Shown in pieces: positions 43,712-52,652 of a stretch of DNA of 64,000 nucleotides. Location: the NCBI GenBank assembly GCA_039978075.1, contig JBDWCA010000005.1:124001-188000 (forward strand), read 5' to 3'. The notes under the pieces are model-generated. The model worked only from the letters and a program-made list of their open reading frames with translations. It was not told the DNA's origin and made no database searches. The first letter of the stretch is position 1, and every line of letters starts with the position of its first letter. The position numbers and the translations under genes are program-made. This DNA is from Anderseniella sp039978075. GTDB taxonomy: Bacteria; Pseudomonadota; Alphaproteobacteria; Rhizobiales; Aestuariivirgaceae.

Positions 43712-44164
43712 TTAGGCGGCTTTCTTGTCTTCGATCAGTTTGGCTTTCTTGCCGGCACCCTTGATTGTAATGGTGCGTGGTTTCATTGCCTCGGGAAGCT
43801 CGCGCTTGAGGTCAATGTGAAGCAGGCCGTTTTCGATTTCCGCGCCGGTTACCTCAACATGATCGGCAAGCTGGAAGCGGCGGTCAAAATTACGTGCAGC
43901 AATACCCTGGTGCAGGAAGTTGACCTGCTCGGCGCGGCCTTCCTTCTGTCCCGCCACGGTGAGTGAATTGCTCTTCACTTCAATAGCCAGTTCGTCAGGT
44001 GTGAACCCTGCAACAGCCATGGTGATGCGATAGGTGTCTTCGCCGGTGCGCTCAATGTTGTAAGGCGGATAAGTTGGCGTATCCACGGTGTTTACTTCGT
44101 CGAGCATCTTGGCCAGACGATCGAAACCGACGCCGGTACGATAAAGTGGGGTCAAATCAAACAT
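43712..44164 (-). CDS. Small heat-shock protein, Hsp20/IbpA family
   Basis: The start at 44164 (MFDLTPLYRTGVGFDRL) has AAGG 9 nt upstream; three upstream in-frame Met codons are less likely. The 150-residue chaperone has the IbpA-type N-terminus, an alpha-crystallin domain (about residues 35-130, YRITMAVAGFTPDELAIEV and GIAARNFDRRFQLADHVEV) and an LPEAMKPRTI segment in place of the I-x-I tail. It holds unfolded proteins for DnaK/ClpB. A ROSE-type leader was not evident in the upstream gap. Confidence 0.92.
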   Translation of the reverse strand: MFDLTPLYRTGVGFDRLAKMLDEVNTVDTPTYPPYNIERTGEDTYRITMAVAGFTPDELAIEVKSNSLTVAGQKEGRAEQVNFLHQGIAARNFDRRFQLADHVEVTGAEIENGLLHIDLKRELPEAMKPRTITIKGAGKKAKLIEDKKAA

Positions 44165-44403
44165 GATGTTCATCCTTTCCATAAGCGATGCAGTTTGTCT
44201 GTGCACCCTCCCGGTAGACGGGCAGGGTGTCGTTCAGTTGCGTGGACCCGTTATGGCGTCCACAACTGATATTTAGGCGACCTTTTTCTGGTTTCAAGTC
44301 CTGAAGTTTTGGTGCTGCGGATCACAATTTGGCGTGCCGACAATTCAAGAGACGGCTCAGGCGAAATGTGATCAAATGACCGGTGAGGGGAATCAGCAAA
44401 GGA

Positions 44404-45363
44404 ATGGCGACAGATATGGCAGACGGATTTGTGTTGGTTGCCGGAAATCCCGTGCCTGCCAATGCCAGTTGCGGATATCTTGACGTTTCCAAAAAGGTAA
44501 AAGTGCGTTATGGCCTGTTCCCGGCGGTAGGTGAGGCCCGCGGTACCGTATGCTTTCTGCAGGGGCGTGGCGAATGCATGGAGCGCAACTTTGAAACCAT
44601 CCGCGACCTGACCGAACGCGGCTACCAGGTTGCAGCACTTGACTGGCGCGGGCAGGGCGGTTCACCGGCTGCCGTCGGGCCCAACCGGCATGGTCACATA
44701 TCCACTTTCCGGCATTATCTGTCCGACTTCACAAAATTCATGAACGAGGTGGTTTTACCCGATTGCAGACCGCCATACATCCTGCTGGGAAATTCCATGG
44801 GCGGCCATATAGGCCTGCGCACCATCGCCAAGCACAACTGGTTTGCCGCCGCCGTCATGGTGGCACCCCTGATTGATATTCCCAGCACCCATCTGCCCCG
44901 ATGGTTCAAGGTAGCTGTTGTGACAGCCATGACCTATGTCGGGCTCGGCCGGTTGAAAGTGCCGCTTCACAGCACCAGGCTGATCCGTCCGGAAGATTTC
45001 CCCAAGAATCCTCTGACCTCGGACAAGACCCGTTTCATGCGCAATATGCGTTTGTGGCAGGAGGCCCCGCATCTGTCAGCGATCGCGCCGACCGTGGGCT
45101 GGGTAAGCGCGGCGCTGAGATCATGCAGGAAGCTGCGCGCGCTGAACGACACCACACCGCTGCGCTGTCCTGCGCTGCTGGTCATTGCCGGCCAGGACGT
45201 TGTGGTGGCCAACGAGACCATCCAGCAGTTTGCCCGGTTTGTGCCGGGTGCGGCCACCATCACCATCAACGGCGCGAAACACGACATTCTGGCCGAGGGC
45301 GACACCTTTCGCGACCAGTTCTTTGCAGCATTTGATGCTTTCGTGGCTGACCGGGTCAAATGA
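44404..45363 (+). CDS. Alpha/beta hydrolase, lysophospholipase/monoacylglycerol lipase type
   Basis: With the start at ATG 44404 (a GTG at 44383 is also possible) the protein has 319 residues. The nucleophile elbow is LLGNSMGGHIGLR, an oxyanion-side segment is FLQGRGECMERNFE, and the terminal His lies in NGAKHDILAEGD, where PldB-like lipases have it. DWRGQGGS is typical of the Hydrolase_4 group. It probably hydrolyses lysophospholipids or monoacylglycerols. No signal peptide is seen. It is convergent with the hisN-like gene. Confidence 0.85.
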   Translation: MATDMADGFVLVAGNPVPANASCGYLDVSKKVKVRYGLFPAVGEARGTVCFLQGRGECMERNFETIRDLTERGYQVAALDWRGQGGSPAAVGPNRHGHISTFRHYLSDFTKFMNEVVLPDCRPPYILLGNSMGGHIGLRTIAKHNWFAAAVMVAPLIDIPSTHLPRWFKVAVVTAMTYVGLGRLKVPLHSTRLIRPEDFPKNPLTSDKTRFMRNMRLWQEAPHLSAIAPTVGWVSAALRSCRKLRALNDTTPLRCPALLVIAGQDVVVANETIQQFARFVPGAATITINGAKHDILAEGDTFRDQFFAAFDAFVADRVK

Positions 45364-45385
45364 TCCGGCCTAACCCCATCCTGAT

Positions 45386-46192
45386 CTAGGCCAGCAAGGC
45401 CATTGCCTGTTCATGCAGCGCCTTGTTGGCTGCCACAAGAATATCTCCGCCATCTGAAGCATCGGCTCCATCCCAGGTGGTGACGATACCGCCTGCGCCT
45501 TCAATTATCGGGATCAGGGCGGCAATATCGTAAGGCTGCAGTCCGGTATCGATGCTGATGCCCAGAAGGCCTGCGGCAACCATGCAGTGAAAGTATGCAT
45601 CCGCGTCAAAGCGCAGATGTTGCACCGCTGCTTCAATGCGCATCAGGCGCTCTTGGTGGCCATGTTTGCGGAAAAGGTAAGGTGCTGTTGTGCCTGCCAG
45701 CACATTGGCAAGGTCGGTTTCACTGGTGCAGCGCAACTGGGTTTTCTGGTCAGCGCGCAGTAAATGCGCACCAGCCTCGCTGCCGGCAAATATCTCGTCG
45801 GTAAACGGCTGTCCGGCAGCACCAGCAATCATGCGGTCCTTGTGCTTTATGCCGACCAGCGTCATCCAGGTCGGGGTGCCACAGATGAAACTGCGCGTGC
45901 CGTCAATCGGGTCCAGTACCCAGGTAAAATCACTGTTGCCGGCCTTATGGCCGAACTCTTCGCCCAAAATCCCGTGATCCGGGTAGCGCTCCTCGATCAT
46001 GGTACGCATGACTTTTTCCGCGGCGCGATCGGCCTGTGTGACCGGATCAAATCCGTCGGCCTGCTTGTTGTCGACCGCTATGGAGGTTCGAAAAAGGGGC
46101 AGGGCAATGGGCCCGGCCGCCCGTGCCAACTCAACAGCAAAGGTCAAAAGGGCTTCTGTTGAATTGCCGGCGGGGTTTTTATCTTGGATCAT
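45386..46192 (-). CDS. hisN: Inositol monophosphatase-family phosphatase, probably histidinol-phosphatase
   Basis: This 268-residue Mg2+-dependent phosphatase has the metal residues in ILGEEFG and WVLDPIDGTRSFICGTPTW and the second site in LQPYDIAALIPIIEGAGG. The TRSFICGTPTW variant resembles the HisN branch that dephosphorylates L-histidinol phosphate; other IMPase substrates are possible. Its 5' side faces an AT-rich intergenic region that carries the sRNA. Confidence 0.82.
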   Translation of the reverse strand: MIQDKNPAGNSTEALLTFAVELARAAGPIALPLFRTSIAVDNKQADGFDPVTQADRAAEKVMRTMIEERYPDHGILGEEFGHKAGNSDFTWVLDPIDGTRSFICGTPTWMTLVGIKHKDRMIAGAAGQPFTDEIFAGSEAGAHLLRADQKTQLRCTSETDLANVLAGTTAPYLFRKHGHQERLMRIEAAVQHLRFDADAYFHCMVAAGLLGISIDTGLQPYDIAALIPIIEGAGGIVTTWDGADASDGGDILVAANKALHEQAMALLA

Positions 46193-46409
46193 GGATTGAA
46201 GCTCTTATTTATGTTGCAGTTGCACAATACGCAGTCATATTGCTGTCTTCAAGCTATGCAGCCTGTGCATTTCTGTGATGCAGTTAAGCGGATATTCAGT
46301 GCCTCAGCATGAAGGAGTTTACAAATATTTGTTTTATTTCAATATCTTATACCTTTGAAAAAATCGTTTTTCTTCGTGTTTGGCCGAAAAATTTTCTGTC
46401 GACACAGCC
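46193..46409. other. AT-rich intergenic region upstream of the hisN-like gene and the sRNA
   Basis: No gene is supported. The stretch is AT-rich (for example 46321-46400) and presumably carries the minus-strand promoter of the hisN-like gene and upstream elements of the sRNA promoter. An ATG-led frame at 46355-46603 runs through the sRNA and its terminator and is rejected as coding. Confidence 0.5.
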
Positions 46410-46438
46410 TTGAAACTGTCACTGTGCAGTGCAATATA
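46410..46438 (+). promoter_or_regulatory. Putative sigma70 promoter of the MmgR-like sRNA
   Basis: TTGAAA (46410-46415) and AATATA (46433-46438) are separated by 17 bp, predicting a start near 46445. A second possible -10, TATAGT at 46442-46447, would move it to about 46454. Confidence 0.45.
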
Positions 46439-46444
46439 GGCTAT

Positions 46445-46545
46445 AGTGATTACGAAGGATTACTCCTTTATTTTCACTTGCCCTTTTTAGGGCGTTTCCT
46501 CCCTAGACTTGGGCCGCCGTGCTTTTGCATGTGCGGCCCTTTTTT
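46445..46545 (+). ncRNA. mmgR: MmgR/alpha-r8-like trans-acting small RNA
   Basis: The segment holds a small hairpin GCCCT/AGGGC (46480-46484, 46489-46493), the single-stranded 10-mer TTTCCTCCCT (46495-46504) and a GC-rich terminator stem with six T residues ending at 46545. This layout, including the exact 10-mer, is what I recall for MmgR of Sinorhizobium meliloti, a 77-nt sRNA limiting polyhydroxybutyrate accumulation. The flanking order (IMPase-family phosphatase, sRNA, GNAT acetyltransferase, N-formylglutamate amidohydrolase, cpdR) also fits the rhizobial locus. The 5' end is uncertain (46445 to about 46470). The CU-rich core is complementary to Shine-Dalgarno sequences. Confidence 0.72.
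46511..46545 (+). terminator. Rho-independent terminator of the sRNA
   Basis: GGGCCGC (46511-46517) pairs with GCGGCCC (46533-46539); inner CGTGC and GCATG add five pairs including one G-U, closed by TTTT. Six T residues (46540-46545) follow. It is a classical intrinsic terminator on the plus strand, although no protein gene on that strand lies upstream, which supports the independent sRNA transcript. Confidence 0.85.
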
Positions 46546-46552
46546 CGATCTG

Positions 46553-47056
46553 TCACTGTGCTGGTCCGGTTTCCCTGGCATTGGCGATATGCAGCGACAT
46601 TAGATTGTAATGGCTGCGATCTTCAAATCCGGTTCGGGTGTATAACGCTTTTGCTGCCTTGTTGTCCCGCTCCACCTCCAGATGCAGCGCGCATAATCCT
46701 TCATGACGGGCCCATGCGCACACAGCCGACAGGGCTGCACTGCCGATACCTTGTCCGCGATATGTTTCAAGGATGAACAATTCATCCAGAAATGCGTCGC
46801 GACCGCCGAATTCCAGAGAAAATCCGAATGCGATGACCGCGTAACCGGCAATTTCGCCATCTCGGCGTTGCACCAGGAGAATGCGCCCCTGGGCGGGCAT
46901 TGCGAGCAGTGTGTCGATTGAGGTTCGCCGGGCGTGCGCTGTCACGTTGACGCCTTCATGCAGGTGAAAGGCTGTAACAAGCTGATCGATCCGGGTGGCA
47001 TGTTCCGGTCCGGCTTCAACCAAGTGGATTGGCGGCGGGTTGGCGGCCGTCTCCAT
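46553..47056 (-). CDS. GNAT-family N-acetyltransferase
   Basis: This 167-residue acetyltransferase has the acetyl-CoA motif A around LFILETYRGQGIGSAAL (R/Q-x-x-G-x-G/A) and motif B region LHLEVERDNKAAKALYTRTGFEDRSHY. The acceptor is unknown. Its start overlaps the stop of the upstream N-formylglutamate amidohydrolase gene by one base, so the two are co-translated. Confidence 0.88.
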   Translation of the reverse strand: METAANPPPIHLVEAGPEHATRIDQLVTAFHLHEGVNVTAHARRTSIDTLLAMPAQGRILLVQRRDGEIAGYAVIAFGFSLEFGGRDAFLDELFILETYRGQGIGSAALSAVCAWARHEGLCALHLEVERDNKAAKALYTRTGFEDRSHYNLMSLHIANARETGPAQ

Positions 47057-47997
47057 TACTCAGCAGCAATGGAGCGCGGCGGCATGGTTTCAGAAGCACG
47101 CGCTATGAAACGCGACATGACATCAAGCATCAGGGTTTGCAGACGGGAAAACCCGCGGGTTTTCTTCAATGTGGTTTCATTCATGTAGAGGCCACGATTG
47201 ACTTCGATCTGCACGGCATGAACGTCTTCCCGGGGCCGGCCGTATTTCTGGGTTATGAAACCACCGGCATAAGGCCGGTTGCGCGATACCTTCAACCCGT
47301 GAGCGCGCAACTGCTCTTCAAGGTGGCGGACAATCCAGGCCGAACAACTGGTTCCATGCCTGTCGCCCAGAACAATATCCGGGCGTCCTGATCCTGAAAG
47401 CCCCGCCACTGACGGCATTGAATGACAATCTACCAGGATGGCGGTGTGAAACCGCTTGAACGTTCCGGCCATGAGGTCCCTGAGCGCCTCATGATAGGGC
47501 ATGTAATAGTGTTGAATCCGGCGGTCGGCATCCGACCAGCTCAGTGTGTCCAGGTATATGTTCTCACCTTCGCTCACAATGCGCGGAATTGTGCCCAGAC
47601 CACCTGCAACGCGTGCTGATGCCGTGTTGACGTGCGCCGGCAGCGGGTCATGAAACATATTCGGGTCCAGCTCAAACGGTTCCCGGTTGACATCCAGCCA
47701 GGCGCGGGGAAAGCGGGCTTTCATCAGCGGTGCGCCCAGGGCCGTCGCGGTACCGAACAATTCGTCGACGAAGCAGTCCTCCGAGCGGCGCAGATTGTGC
47801 AGGTCCAGACGGGATGATGCCTGGAACTCGACCCCGTAATCACTGCCGGAATGCGGCGAATTAAACACAACCGGCGAGGTTTGCATACGCGGCGCATCAA
47901 TCTGGAAACCGGGCTCAATCTGATCTGATTTGGTTTCACGTGTCATGAGCAGGGCAAGTCGCTGTACGGTTGGAGGAACAATCGGTGGTTGTAGCAT
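47056..47997 (-). CDS. N-formylglutamate amidohydrolase family protein
   Basis: The 313-residue protein matches the FGase family (HutG-like): VVFNSPHSGSDYGVEF near the N-terminus, ILVDCHSMPS in the centre, DIVLGDRHGTSC and RPYAGGFITQKYGRPREDVHAVQIEVNRGLYM towards the C-terminus. The family hydrolyses N-formyl-L-glutamate in histidine degradation or related N-formyl amides. No hut genes are nearby, so the role may differ. It is the first gene of the pair with GNAT and is divergent from cpdR. Confidence 0.9.
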   Translation of the reverse strand: MLQPPIVPPTVQRLALLMTRETKSDQIEPGFQIDAPRMQTSPVVFNSPHSGSDYGVEFQASSRLDLHNLRRSEDCFVDELFGTATALGAPLMKARFPRAWLDVNREPFELDPNMFHDPLPAHVNTASARVAGGLGTIPRIVSEGENIYLDTLSWSDADRRIQHYYMPYHEALRDLMAGTFKRFHTAILVDCHSMPSVAGLSGSGRPDIVLGDRHGTSCSAWIVRHLEEQLRAHGLKVSRNRPYAGGFITQKYGRPREDVHAVQIEVNRGLYMNETTLKKTRGFSRLQTLMLDVMSRFIARASETMPPRSIAAE

Positions 47998-48108
47998 TCA
48001 CCACACCCATTAAGCCCCCGACGCAGGCGGCGCGTCAACGCTGATTGTCGGTCAGGCTGTGTGTATTTCACCAGTTGAAGCTGTATTGCAAAATTCAGGG
48101 CCGTTTAC

Positions 48109-48124
48109 GCCCGCCATGGCGGGC
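48109..48124. repeat. Perfect 16-bp GC palindrome between the amidohydrolase gene and cpdR
   Basis: GCCCGCCATGGCGGGC is self-complementary over all 16 bases. It lies 111 bp upstream of the amidohydrolase start and 147 bp upstream of cpdR. It may be an operator or a hairpin; the remaining part of this 274-bp gap shows no gene. Confidence 0.4.
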
Positions 48125-48271
48125 GAAACACACGTGTACGGCACTTTAATTTGACGAAATGACAATGAGTGTCTTCACATGCGGTTTACTCTTTGACAGT
48201 ATGGTGCCGCGGTGTGGGTGGGCAGTGCGCAAAACTGGCCATAGGTAATTTCTGGAGGCTGGTAAGCGGCT

Positions 48272-48631
48272 ATGGCTCGTATTCTACTTGCTGAAGATGA
48301 CAACGACATGCGCGGCTTCCTTGCCCGTGCGCTGGAACGCGCCGGTCACGAGGTGCACTCGTTTGCTGAAGGTGTTAGTGCGTTTGAAGAACTGAAGTCG
48401 CGCGAGGTTGATCTTCTGCTCACCGATATCGTGATGCCGGAAATGGATGGCATAGAGCTTGCCAGGCGCGCTGCTGAGCTGGATCCGGCTCTGAAAATCA
48501 TGTTTATCACCGGATTTGCGGCTGTGGCCCTGCATCCGGATTCCGAAGCGCCGCGCGATGCCAAGATTTTGTCAAAGCCGTTTCATTTGCGCGATCTGGT
48601 CAACGAAGTCGACCGGATGATTGCCGCCTGA
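48272..48631 (+). CDS. cpdR: Response regulator CpdR (single receiver domain)
   Basis: This 119-residue stand-alone receiver domain has the acidic pocket AEDDNDMR (D9, D10), phosphoacceptor D52 in LLLTDIVMPEMDG and the Lys in ILSKPF. The sequence, especially ARILLAEDDNDMRGFLARAL and FITGFAAVAL, is that of CpdR. Unphosphorylated CpdR brings ClpXP to the cell pole and promotes degradation of cell-cycle substrates such as CtrA in Caulobacter (knowledge of the family). In Sinorhizobium the orthologue is CpdR1. The gene is followed by tRNA-Val. Confidence 0.92.
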   Translation: MARILLAEDDNDMRGFLARALERAGHEVHSFAEGVSAFEELKSREVDLLLTDIVMPEMDGIELARRAAELDPALKIMFITGFAAVALHPDSEAPRDAKILSKPFHLRDLVNEVDRMIAA

Positions 48632-48651
48632 CAATCACCGGCAAACGGGCC

Positions 48652-48680
48652 TTGCATGGGCTCTTCCAACCTTATATAGA
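48652..48680 (+). promoter_or_regulatory. Putative promoter of the tRNA-Val gene
   Basis: TTGCAT (48652-48657) and TATAGA (48675-48680) are separated by 17 bp, predicting a start near 48687 and a leader of about 65 nt before the tRNA. Confidence 0.45.
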
Positions 48681-48752
48681 AACCTTCGCGTTTAACGACG
48701 CGACCGATCTGCCGATGGCCCGAAACCGGGTCTGCGAATCTAGGCAGGCTTC

Positions 48753-48827
<75 letters not shown>

Positions 48828-49156
48828 TTTTCCGTTCTTTGTCATGCTGAGGGTGCCCGGGTACATGCGTTCAGCCGGATGGCGGCATAGTGCCCACAAC
48901 GAATGATGCTGCAAAAACAACGAACGGAGATTTTGCAATCAGAAGCAGGCGTTTTGACGTCTGGATGCAATATACCGCCGTCGGTCGAACAAGCTGCGCA
49001 ACAGGTACGGCGGTAATGCAGAATTCATAGAGGGATTCCGAGTCAACCAACCCACCGAGAGCGAGCTTCGGCATTCCAAGCCACGGGAAGTGTGCGGATT
49101 TCTTTCTTGTCGGTCGGAGTTCGTGCATTGTGCGTCAGCCGTGTATCGGAGATTGC
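48828..49156. other. Intergenic region after tRNA-Val
   Basis: About 330 bp without a convincing gene. A minus-strand frame (48871-49128) lacks a family match and a good ribosome site. No copy of the tRNA 3' end was seen downstream, so there is no evidence for an integrated element at the tRNA. Confidence 0.4.
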
Positions 49157-50827
49157 ATGAAAAAAGGCGAATACGATTTTGTGATAGTTGGTGCCGGATC
49201 GGCCGGGTGTGTCATTGCTGAAGCACTAAGCCGCGATCCTGCGGTTTCTGTTCTGCTTCTTGAGGCCGGGCCAATTGATCGCAACATCATGATACATATC
49301 CCGGCTGGGGTTTACCGAGCCTTTCGAGATAAGCGGATCAATTGGAACTATGTGTCGGAACCCGAACCGGGACTAAATGGCCGTGTTGTACCCACCCCGC
49401 GCGGGCGCGTTGTGGGCGGGTCTTCTTCGATTAATTCAATGGTTTATATGCGTGGCCATCCGGATGATTTTAACGGGTGGGAGCGCGATCATGGTCTTTC
49501 GGGTTGGGGATACGCTGATTGCCTTCCCTACTTCAAAGCGGCTGAAAACTATGACCGGGGAGCAGATGATTGGCGAGGCAGCACTGGCCCTCTGAAAGTG
49601 GCGCGCGCAGATCACCCAGATCCACTCTATGATGCATTTCTTGAGGCAGGTGCCCAGGCCGGTCAAGGGTCAAGCGACGACCTGAATGGCCAGCGTCCAG
49701 AAGGCATCGCGCGTTACGACGCCACAAAAAGCCGCAATCGCAGGAGCAGTGCTGCGACCGCTTTCCTGAAGCCGGCACTCGGAAGGTCGAACCTCACATT
49801 GCAAACCGGGGCGAATGTACGAAGCATTGATATTCAGGGCCATCGTGCGAACGGTGTGACATTCGAATTGGATGAGGAGCACCGGGCCGCTAAGGCGAAA
49901 CGCGAAGTTGTGTTGTGTGGCGGTGCGATCAACTCGCCGCAGCTGCTCATGTTGTCTGGTATTGGCCCGGCGGATCACCTGCGCGATTGCGGTATTCGCG
50001 TCATTGCAGATCTGCCCGGAGTTGGCCGGAACCTGAGGGATCATGCCAAGATAAAACTGCAATTTGCCTGCCGCAAACCCGTCGCATTTCACCGGATCGG
50101 CAACCCTCTGGTCAAGGCGGCGGCAGGCGTGCAGTGGGCGTTGACCGGTCAGGGTATCGCGACGTCCAATATATGGGAAGCTGGCGGTCTTATCCGCAGC
50201 AATGAGCATGTCGCCTATCCCAATCTGCAGTACCATTTCGGCCCGTTGGGATTTACGGTCCAGGATAACCGGATCACTGTGAATCAGGCATTCTCTGTCA
50301 ATGTCGACCATGCAAGGCCGCGCACGAAAGGGCATGTCGATCTGGACCGCACCAACCCTGAGGGGCCGCCAAAACTGCATTTCAATTATCTTGCTGACCC
50401 CGACGACCTGCGCGAAATGAGAGAGGGTGTTGCGCGCGCTCGTGAGCTTGTGGCGCAGCCTGCCTTCGACGTATTTCGGGGCGCGGAAATGACACCGGGT
50501 GCCGACTACCTTTCAAATTCGGATGTCGAAGCAATGTTGCGCGATAGAGTGGAGACAGCATTTCATCCCTCCTGCACGTGTCGCATGGGCCATGACGAAA
50601 TGGCGGTGGTTGATGACCAACTTCGAGTATACGGGATCGAGGGGTTGCGGGTCGCAGATGCCTCCGTTCTGCCGGAGATTACAAGTGCCAATCTCAATGC
50701 TCCCACTATGATGATCGCGGCAAGGGCGGCTGACTTCATTCGGAAAGAGCCACAATTAGCACCGATGCGCGAAGTGGCGATCCGCACAAGTGGGCAGCGC
50801 GACCAATCCAGCTCCTCCAGATGTTAA
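49157..50827 (+). CDS. GMC-family FAD-dependent oxidoreductase (choline/alcohol dehydrogenase type)
   Basis: The start is ATG 49157 (MKKGEYDFVIVGAGSAGC), with GGAG 6 nt upstream. The 556-residue enzyme has the FAD dinucleotide fold at its N-terminus, the GMC signature around GRVVGGSSSINSMVYMRG, and the C-terminal HPSCTCRMG and ITSANLNAPTMMIAARAADFI blocks that carry the active-site His/Asn pair. It oxidises an alcohol such as choline or another primary alcohol; the substrate cannot be told because no bet genes are adjacent. It stands alone, with gaps on both sides. Confidence 0.88.
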   Translation: MKKGEYDFVIVGAGSAGCVIAEALSRDPAVSVLLLEAGPIDRNIMIHIPAGVYRAFRDKRINWNYVSEPEPGLNGRVVPTPRGRVVGGSSSINSMVYMRGHPDDFNGWERDHGLSGWGYADCLPYFKAAENYDRGADDWRGSTGPLKVARADHPDPLYDAFLEAGAQAGQGSSDDLNGQRPEGIARYDATKSRNRRSSAATAFLKPALGRSNLTLQTGANVRSIDIQGHRANGVTFELDEEHRAAKAKREVVLCGGAINSPQLLMLSGIGPADHLRDCGIRVIADLPGVGRNLRDHAKIKLQFACRKPVAFHRIGNPLVKAAAGVQWALTGQGIATSNIWEAGGLIRSNEHVAYPNLQYHFGPLGFTVQDNRITVNQAFSVNVDHARPRTKGHVDLDRTNPEGPPKLHFNYLADPDDLREMREGVARARELVAQPAFDVFRGAEMTPGADYLSNSDVEAMLRDRVETAFHPSCTCRMGHDEMAVVDDQLRVYGIEGLRVADASVLPEITSANLNAPTMMIAARAADFIRKEPQLAPMREVAIRTSGQRDQSSSSRC

Positions 50828-51021
50828 ACGCAAAGATATTTCAGGGATTGATGCAAAACGTTGCAGGACGCATGGGACGAGGGGTCGACACCGGCGTATC
50901 GCCGACATTTGAGACACGTTTTGAGGGACTCGCCCCTTCAACTTGACACATCCGACAAAACACTTATTGCTCGCAAAATCGCTTTGACGTAACGGCATGA
51001 TAAAACAGCGGGAAGCTTGAT

Positions 51022-52167
51022 TTGGAATTGACGATCCTGATGCCCTGCCTGAATGAGGCAGAGACAATCGAAGCCTGTGTCCGAGATGCAAAAGAATTTC
51101 TGGCCGAGAGCAAAACCGACGGAGAAGTCCTGGTTGCCGACAATGGCTCGGTCGATGGTTCGACACTCATAGCGGAGAGAGCCGGTGCGCGGGTCGTAAA
51201 CGTCACCGACGTTGGCTATGGAGCGGCATTGCTGGCGGGCATCAGGTCAGCCAGGGGGCGCTACGTCATCATGGGAGACTCAGACAGTTCCTATGATTTT
51301 TCCCTGCTGCAACCCTTTGTGGACCGGTTGCGGGCCGGCGCAGATCTCGTCATAGGAAACCGCTTCAAAGGTGGCATTGCGCCCGGTGCTATGCCGTTTC
51401 TCCACAAATATCTCGGTAACCCGGTTCTGAGTCTGATCGGCAGGATACTGTTCCGGTCCCCGGTAAGAGATTTTCACTGCGGCTTGCGAGGTTGCAACGC
51501 CGAGCGCATCAAAGATCTGAACTTGCGGGCTTCAGGAATGGAGTTTGCGTCTGAAATGATTGTTAAAGCCACACTGGCGGATTTGCGCGTGGAAGAGGTT
51601 GCAACCACTTTGAGTAAAGCCGGACGCTCAAGACAACCTCATCTTCGCACGTGGCCGGATGGCTGGCGTCATCTGGTGTTCATGCTTCTCTACAGTCCCC
51701 GCTGGCTGTTCTTCTATCCAGGTGTCGTGCTTTCCGCTGCCGGCCTGCTCGGCATTGTGCTCTTGTACTCAGGCACCATTGCGATTGGCGATGTGACGCT
51801 CAGTATTCATACATTCGTGTCGAGTTGCTTCGTCTTGCTTGTCGGCGTTCAAGCCGCCAGTTTCGGCCTGATTACAAGGCGATACGCAACCCAAACGGGC
51901 CTGCTGCTGGAAACAGGGAGTGGCGCAGGCCTTCTTGCCTTTCTAAATCTGGAACGCTTGCTTATACCTGCCGTTGCTCTTTTTCTTGGCGGTCTCGCGC
52001 TGTTTGCGTGGTGTCTTGTGCAATGGATTGAGGTGGGTTTCGGCACTCTTCAGGTGTCGGCAATACTGCGCCCTCTGGTTCTGGCGACGACTGCAATGAC
52101 CCTGGGCGTGCAGTTGGCATTCACCGCATTCATGTCTGCCATCATGGAAATAGGGATCAGGAAATAG
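51022..52167 (+). CDS. Glycosyltransferase family 2 (DPM1-like) with C-terminal membrane domain
   Basis: The start is TTG 51022, with GGAAG 6 nt upstream. The 381-residue protein has a GT2 domain (residues about 1-230; LTILMPCLNEAETIEACV, the D-x-D in IMGDSDSSYDF, and FHCGLRGCNAERI) followed by four transmembrane helices (from WLFFYPGVVLSAAGLLGIV). Such enzymes usually transfer a sugar from a nucleotide donor to polyprenyl phosphate on the cytoplasmic face. TTGACA at 50943-50948 with TATTGC 16 bp further is a possible promoter. The GtrA gene follows after 28 bp, fitting a polyprenyl-sugar flippase. Confidence 0.87.
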   Translation: MELTILMPCLNEAETIEACVRDAKEFLAESKTDGEVLVADNGSVDGSTLIAERAGARVVNVTDVGYGAALLAGIRSARGRYVIMGDSDSSYDFSLLQPFVDRLRAGADLVIGNRFKGGIAPGAMPFLHKYLGNPVLSLIGRILFRSPVRDFHCGLRGCNAERIKDLNLRASGMEFASEMIVKATLADLRVEEVATTLSKAGRSRQPHLRTWPDGWRHLVFMLLYSPRWLFFYPGVVLSAAGLLGIVLLYSGTIAIGDVTLSIHTFVSSCFVLLVGVQAASFGLITRRYATQTGLLLETGSGAGLLAFLNLERLLIPAVALFLGGLALFAWCLVQWIEVGFGTLQVSAILRPLVLATTAMTLGVQLAFTAFMSAIMEIGIRK

Positions 52168-52195
52168 CTGTTTCCATCACCACAAAGGACCGCAA

Positions 52196-52603
52196 TTGCG
52201 AAGCCAGACCAACTCCCTTATCCACCAGTTTTCCCGGTATGTTGCGGTCGGGGCGATAGGGTTTTTCGTGGATGCAGGCTTGTTGTGGATGCTTATGGGG
52301 TGGGGGCTGGACGCATACTTCGCCAGGGGCATTTCCTTTTCGGTTGCGGTTTTGACGACCTGGTATCTGAACAGGCTTTGGACGTTTCGCGATACGTCCG
52401 GCTCTACAGTCGCTAAACAGTTGTATCGATATTTCGCCATTCAGTCTTTTGGTCTGGGTTTGAATCTCGCAGTGTATGCACTCACCATCAGCCTGCTTGG
52501 AGCGAGCCAGCTCAACGCCATGGCGGGTCTTGTGTTCGGCTCCGCGCTCGGTCTGGTTGCCAATTTCTCGGGAATGCGAATACTCGTGTTCAAAAAACAT
52601 TAG
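52196..52603 (+). CDS. GtrA-family membrane protein
   Basis: The start is TTG 52196, with AAAGGA 6 nt upstream. The 135-residue protein has four transmembrane helices and the GtrA signature (QFSRYVAVGAIGFFVDAGLL and TTWYLNRLWTFRD). GtrA proteins are thought to flip polyprenyl-phosphate sugars across the cytoplasmic membrane. Its place between the GT2 gene and a large membrane protein suggests a three-part glycosylation cassette. Confidence 0.88.
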   Translation: MRSQTNSLIHQFSRYVAVGAIGFFVDAGLLWMLMGWGLDAYFARGISFSVAVLTTWYLNRLWTFRDTSGSTVAKQLYRYFAIQSFGLGLNLAVYALTISLLGASQLNAMAGLVFGSALGLVANFSGMRILVFKKH

Positions 52604-52652
52604 GAAAACCACTGGCAGGCGCCTGTGGCTGACGACCTCGCCGTGGCAACAG

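Noticed and set aside
46355..46603. Open frame across the sRNA region
   Set aside because: Its predicted peptide has no family features and it runs through the sRNA terminator; the structure signals explain the region better.
48871..49128. Minus-strand frame after tRNA-Val
   Set aside because: No ribosome site, no recognisable domain; kept as gene-free.
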